Below, piece by piece: positions 62,175 to 64,000 of a stretch of DNA of 64,000 nucleotides. The translations under genes were made by a program, and so were the position numbers. Each line of letters opens with the position of its first letter. The first letter of the stretch is position 1. The stretch comes from Streptomyces sp. R28 (GTDB taxonomy: Bacteria; Actinomycetota; Actinomycetes; Streptomycetales; Streptomycetaceae), in NCBI RefSeq assembly GCF_041052385.1, contig NZ_CP163439.1:6809001-6873000 (forward strand), read 5' to 3'. The notes under the pieces were generated by a model. The model worked only from the letters and a program-made list of their open reading frames with translations, had not been told where the DNA came from and did not search any database.

Positions 62175-63176
62175 GTGACAAGTGCAGTCGATAGTCCTCC
62201 AGATGCCGAGGTGAAGTTAGAGGCCGGGCAACTTGTCGGCCGGTCACCCGGCCAGCTGATGTGGATCCGCTTCAAACGCGACCGCACCGGCGTGATCTCG
62301 GCCTACGTCGTCCTGTTCTTCTTCCTGATCGGGTTATCGGCCCCGGTCATCTCCAAGCTGTACGGCAAGGACCCGTACACGGTCTACGCCGACGAGCGCC
62401 CCGAACTCTTCGACAGCGCGGGCGTCCCCCTGCAGCCGAACGGCGGCATCAGCGGCGAGTTCTGGTTCGGCCTCGAACCCGGCAACGGCTACGACGTCTT
62501 CACCAAACTCCTCTACGGCATCCGCACCTCGCTGATGATCTCCGTCGCCGTCACGCTCGCGACGGTCCTCACCGGGATCGTCCTCGGCGTCACGGCCGGC
62601 TACCTCGGCGGCAGGGCCGACTACTGGATCAGCCGGGTCATCGACTTCCTGCTCGCCTTCCCGGCCCAGCTGTTCTTCATCGCCAGCATGCCGGTGGTCG
62701 TCTCACTCTTCGTCAGCCCGCGCGACGAGACCCCGGTCTACGTCCGGGTCGTCGCCCTCATCCTCGTGCAGTGGTTCCTCGGCTGGATGAGTCTCGGACG
62801 GGTCCTCAGAGGCACCACACTCGCCCTGAGAGAACGGGAGTTCATCGAGGCGGCCAAGGTCAGCGGGGCCCCGCCGGGGCGGATCATCCGCAAGGAGATC
62901 CTGCCGAACGTGGTCACGCCGATCCTCGTGCAGGGCACCTACATGCTCCCCAACTTCGTGACCGCCGAGGCCGGTCTGTCCTTCCTCGGTGTGGGCATCG
63001 TCGAACCGACGCCGGACTGGGGGCAGATGTTCGCCAAGGCGTCCACCGAGCTCGTGATGCAGAACGACATCACGTACATGTTCTTCCCCGGCATCTCGAT
63101 GATCGTCTTCATCGTGGCGTTCAACCTGCTCGGGGACTCCGTCAGGGACGCCTTCGACCCCAAGACGGCGCGCTGA
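62175..63176 (+). CDS. bldKA: Oligopeptide ABC transporter permease, OppC type (BldKA-like)
   Basis: This 333-residue permease has an OppC-type N-terminal domain (MWIRFKRDRTGVISAYVV), six or so membrane helices, and the permease EAA loop at about 217-240 (EAAKVSGAPPGRIIRKEI) that contacts the ATPase. A solute-binding lipoprotein gene follows at 63258, the order seen in the bldK operon, which in S. coelicolor also follows typA and sdh genes; the symbol rests on that synteny. Codons 15 and 54 are TTA, the rare leucine codon read by the bldA tRNA. The start is GTG at 62175. Confidence 0.8.
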   Translation: MTSAVDSPPDAEVKLEAGQLVGRSPGQLMWIRFKRDRTGVISAYVVLFFFLIGLSAPVISKLYGKDPYTVYADERPELFDSAGVPLQPNGGISGEFWFGLEPGNGYDVFTKLLYGIRTSLMISVAVTLATVLTGIVLGVTAGYLGGRADYWISRVIDFLLAFPAQLFFIASMPVVVSLFVSPRDETPVYVRVVALILVQWFLGWMSLGRVLRGTTLALREREFIEAAKVSGAPPGRIIRKEILPNVVTPILVQGTYMLPNFVTAEAGLSFLGVGIVEPTPDWGQMFAKASTELVMQNDITYMFFPGISMIVFIVAFNLLGDSVRDAFDPKTAR

Positions 63177-63257
63177 CCACGCTGACCGGCTGACCAGCTG
63201 ACCTACGAGGTCTGGGTTCCTTCGCACTGGTGACGACAGATGGGTGGAAACCGAGTG

Positions 63258-64000
63258 ATGAGCAGGAGCGGACGCCACGTACACGCCGTGGTCTCAGTGC
63301 TCGCGGCCGCGGCACTCGTGCTGACCGGGTGCAGCTCGGGCGGCAGCAAGGGCGGCGGCAACGACAAGGAGCAGCAGGAGAACGCCGAGCGGCAGAAGGC
63401 GTTGATCAAGTTCGGTGACGCCGCCGCCTCCAAGGGCCCCGCCGCCGAGGTCCCGGGCGCCAAGTCCGGCGGCACCATCTCGGTGCCCGCCCGCGACAGT
63501 TACGCCCACCTCGACCCGGCCCAGATCTATGTGTTCAACGAGATGCAGGTCGCCCTGCTACTGCACCGAGGATTGACCGGCTACAAGGCGACCAGCAACG
63601 ACGGCAGCAAGCACGAGGTCGTCGGCGACCTCGCCACCGACGCCGGCACCACCACGGACGGCGGCAGGACCTGGAAGTACACACTCAAGGACGGCATCAA
63701 GTTCCAGGACGGCTCCGCGATCACCTCCGCGGACATCCGGCACTCCGTCGAGCGGCTCTTCGCCCCCTTCATCAACCAGGGCCCGCCGTACCTCCAGCAG
63801 TGGCTGGCCGACACCCCGGGCTCCGACTACCGCAAGCTGCTGCCCGACGGCCCGTTCAAGGGCAAGCACCTGCCGGACAGCGTTCTGCAGACGCCGGACG
63901 CGAAAACCGTCGTCTTCAAGTTCAAGGAGCCGCACCCCGACCTGCCGTACGCGCTGGCCATGGCGGGTTACGCGGTCGTCTCCCAGAAGGGCGACACCAA
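63258..64000 (+). CDS. bldKB: Oligopeptide-binding lipoprotein (BldKB-like), 3' end beyond window
   Basis: 247 codons are visible before the window ends. The signal peptide carries lipobox VLTGC (C25) followed by SSGGSKGGG, then the SBP_bac_5 start GGTISVPARDSYAHLDPAQIYVFNEMQVALLLHRGLTGYK and TDGGRTWKYTLKDGIKFQDGSAITSADIRHSVERLF. It captures peptides for the preceding permease. In S. coelicolor BldKB is needed for aerial growth signalling. An in-frame GTG directly before the ATG (63255) is an alternative start. The identity with BldKB is inferred from position. Confidence 0.82.
   Translation, partial: MSRSGRHVHAVVSVLAAAALVLTGCSSGGSKGGGNDKEQQENAERQKALIKFGDAAASKGPAAEVPGAKSGGTISVPARDSYAHLDPAQIYVFNEMQVALLLHRGLTGYKATSNDGSKHEVVGDLATDAGTTTDGGRTWKYTLKDGIKFQDGSAITSADIRHSVERLFAPFINQGPPYLQQWLADTPGSDYRKLLPDGPFKGKHLPDSVLQTPDAKTVVFKFKEPHPDLPYALAMAGYAVVSQKGDT

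Overview
The window is high-GC chromosomal DNA from a Streptomyces species. The evidence is the strong third-position GC bias, the many GTG starts and leaderless promoters (TANNNT-like box 6-7 nt before the start), a WhiB-family protein, the three-subunit succinate dehydrogenase, and above all a complete type II polyketide cluster. That cluster has the gene order of the actinorhodin (act) locus of S. coelicolor. No rRNA, tRNA or CRISPR array was seen.

Left flank (1-15.0 kb): a partial membrane STAND NTPase with WD40 repeats is translationally coupled to a small helical protein, and the two share a short motif. Housekeeping genes follow: class I fumarase, a DUF1707 protein, WblI, GlpX fructose-bisphosphatase, a DUF4245 protein, a nitroreductase, XseB/XseA, IspH, polyphosphate glucokinase, a DUF6542 protein and YchF. 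A RelE/YefM-type toxin-antitoxin pair lies just after ychF, between two near-identical copies of the last 18 bp of ychF.

Centre (16.0-39.2 kb): the act-type cluster. The actVI group (SnoaL-like protein, ketoreductase, two MDR enoyl reductases, a secreted protein) forms the pyran ring. The actVA group (MFS pump, F420/PPOX protein, DUF6081, NmrA-like, flavin monooxygenase, quinone-forming monooxygenase) does export and oxygenation. The actII group (TetR repressor ActR, pumps ActA and ActB, SARP activator ActII-ORF4) controls the system. actIII, actI-ORF1/2/3, actVII, actIV and actVB make and cyclise the octaketide and supply reduced flavin. Active-site numbering matches the act enzymes: KS C169/H309/K341/H346, CLF Q161 with F109/T112/F116, ACP S42, KR N114/S144/Y157/K161. 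Four promoters carry TCGAGCG-like heptamers at 11-bp spacing ending exactly 8 bp before a -10 box, the SARP geometry. A perfect 13-bp inverted repeat between actR and actA is the likely ActR operator. Two features stand out: the activator gene has no TTA codon, and an acyl-CoA carboxylase beta/epsilon pair is joined to the end of the main operon.

Right flank (39.3-64 kb): a LysR regulator divergent from an SDR, a subtilisin-type protease convergent with a serpin, a DUF4190 membrane protein, a GntR regulator, a SPOR-like small protein, a NUDIX hydrolase, an RsbW-like kinase next to a PAS-GAF-PP2C-HATPase phosphatase, a coiled-coil membrane protein resembling a TPM protein without its TPM domain, sdhCAB, a lipoprotein solute-binding protein with a lysine/glutamate-rich insert, typA, and the start of a bldK-like oligopeptide permease operon whose first gene has two TTA codons.
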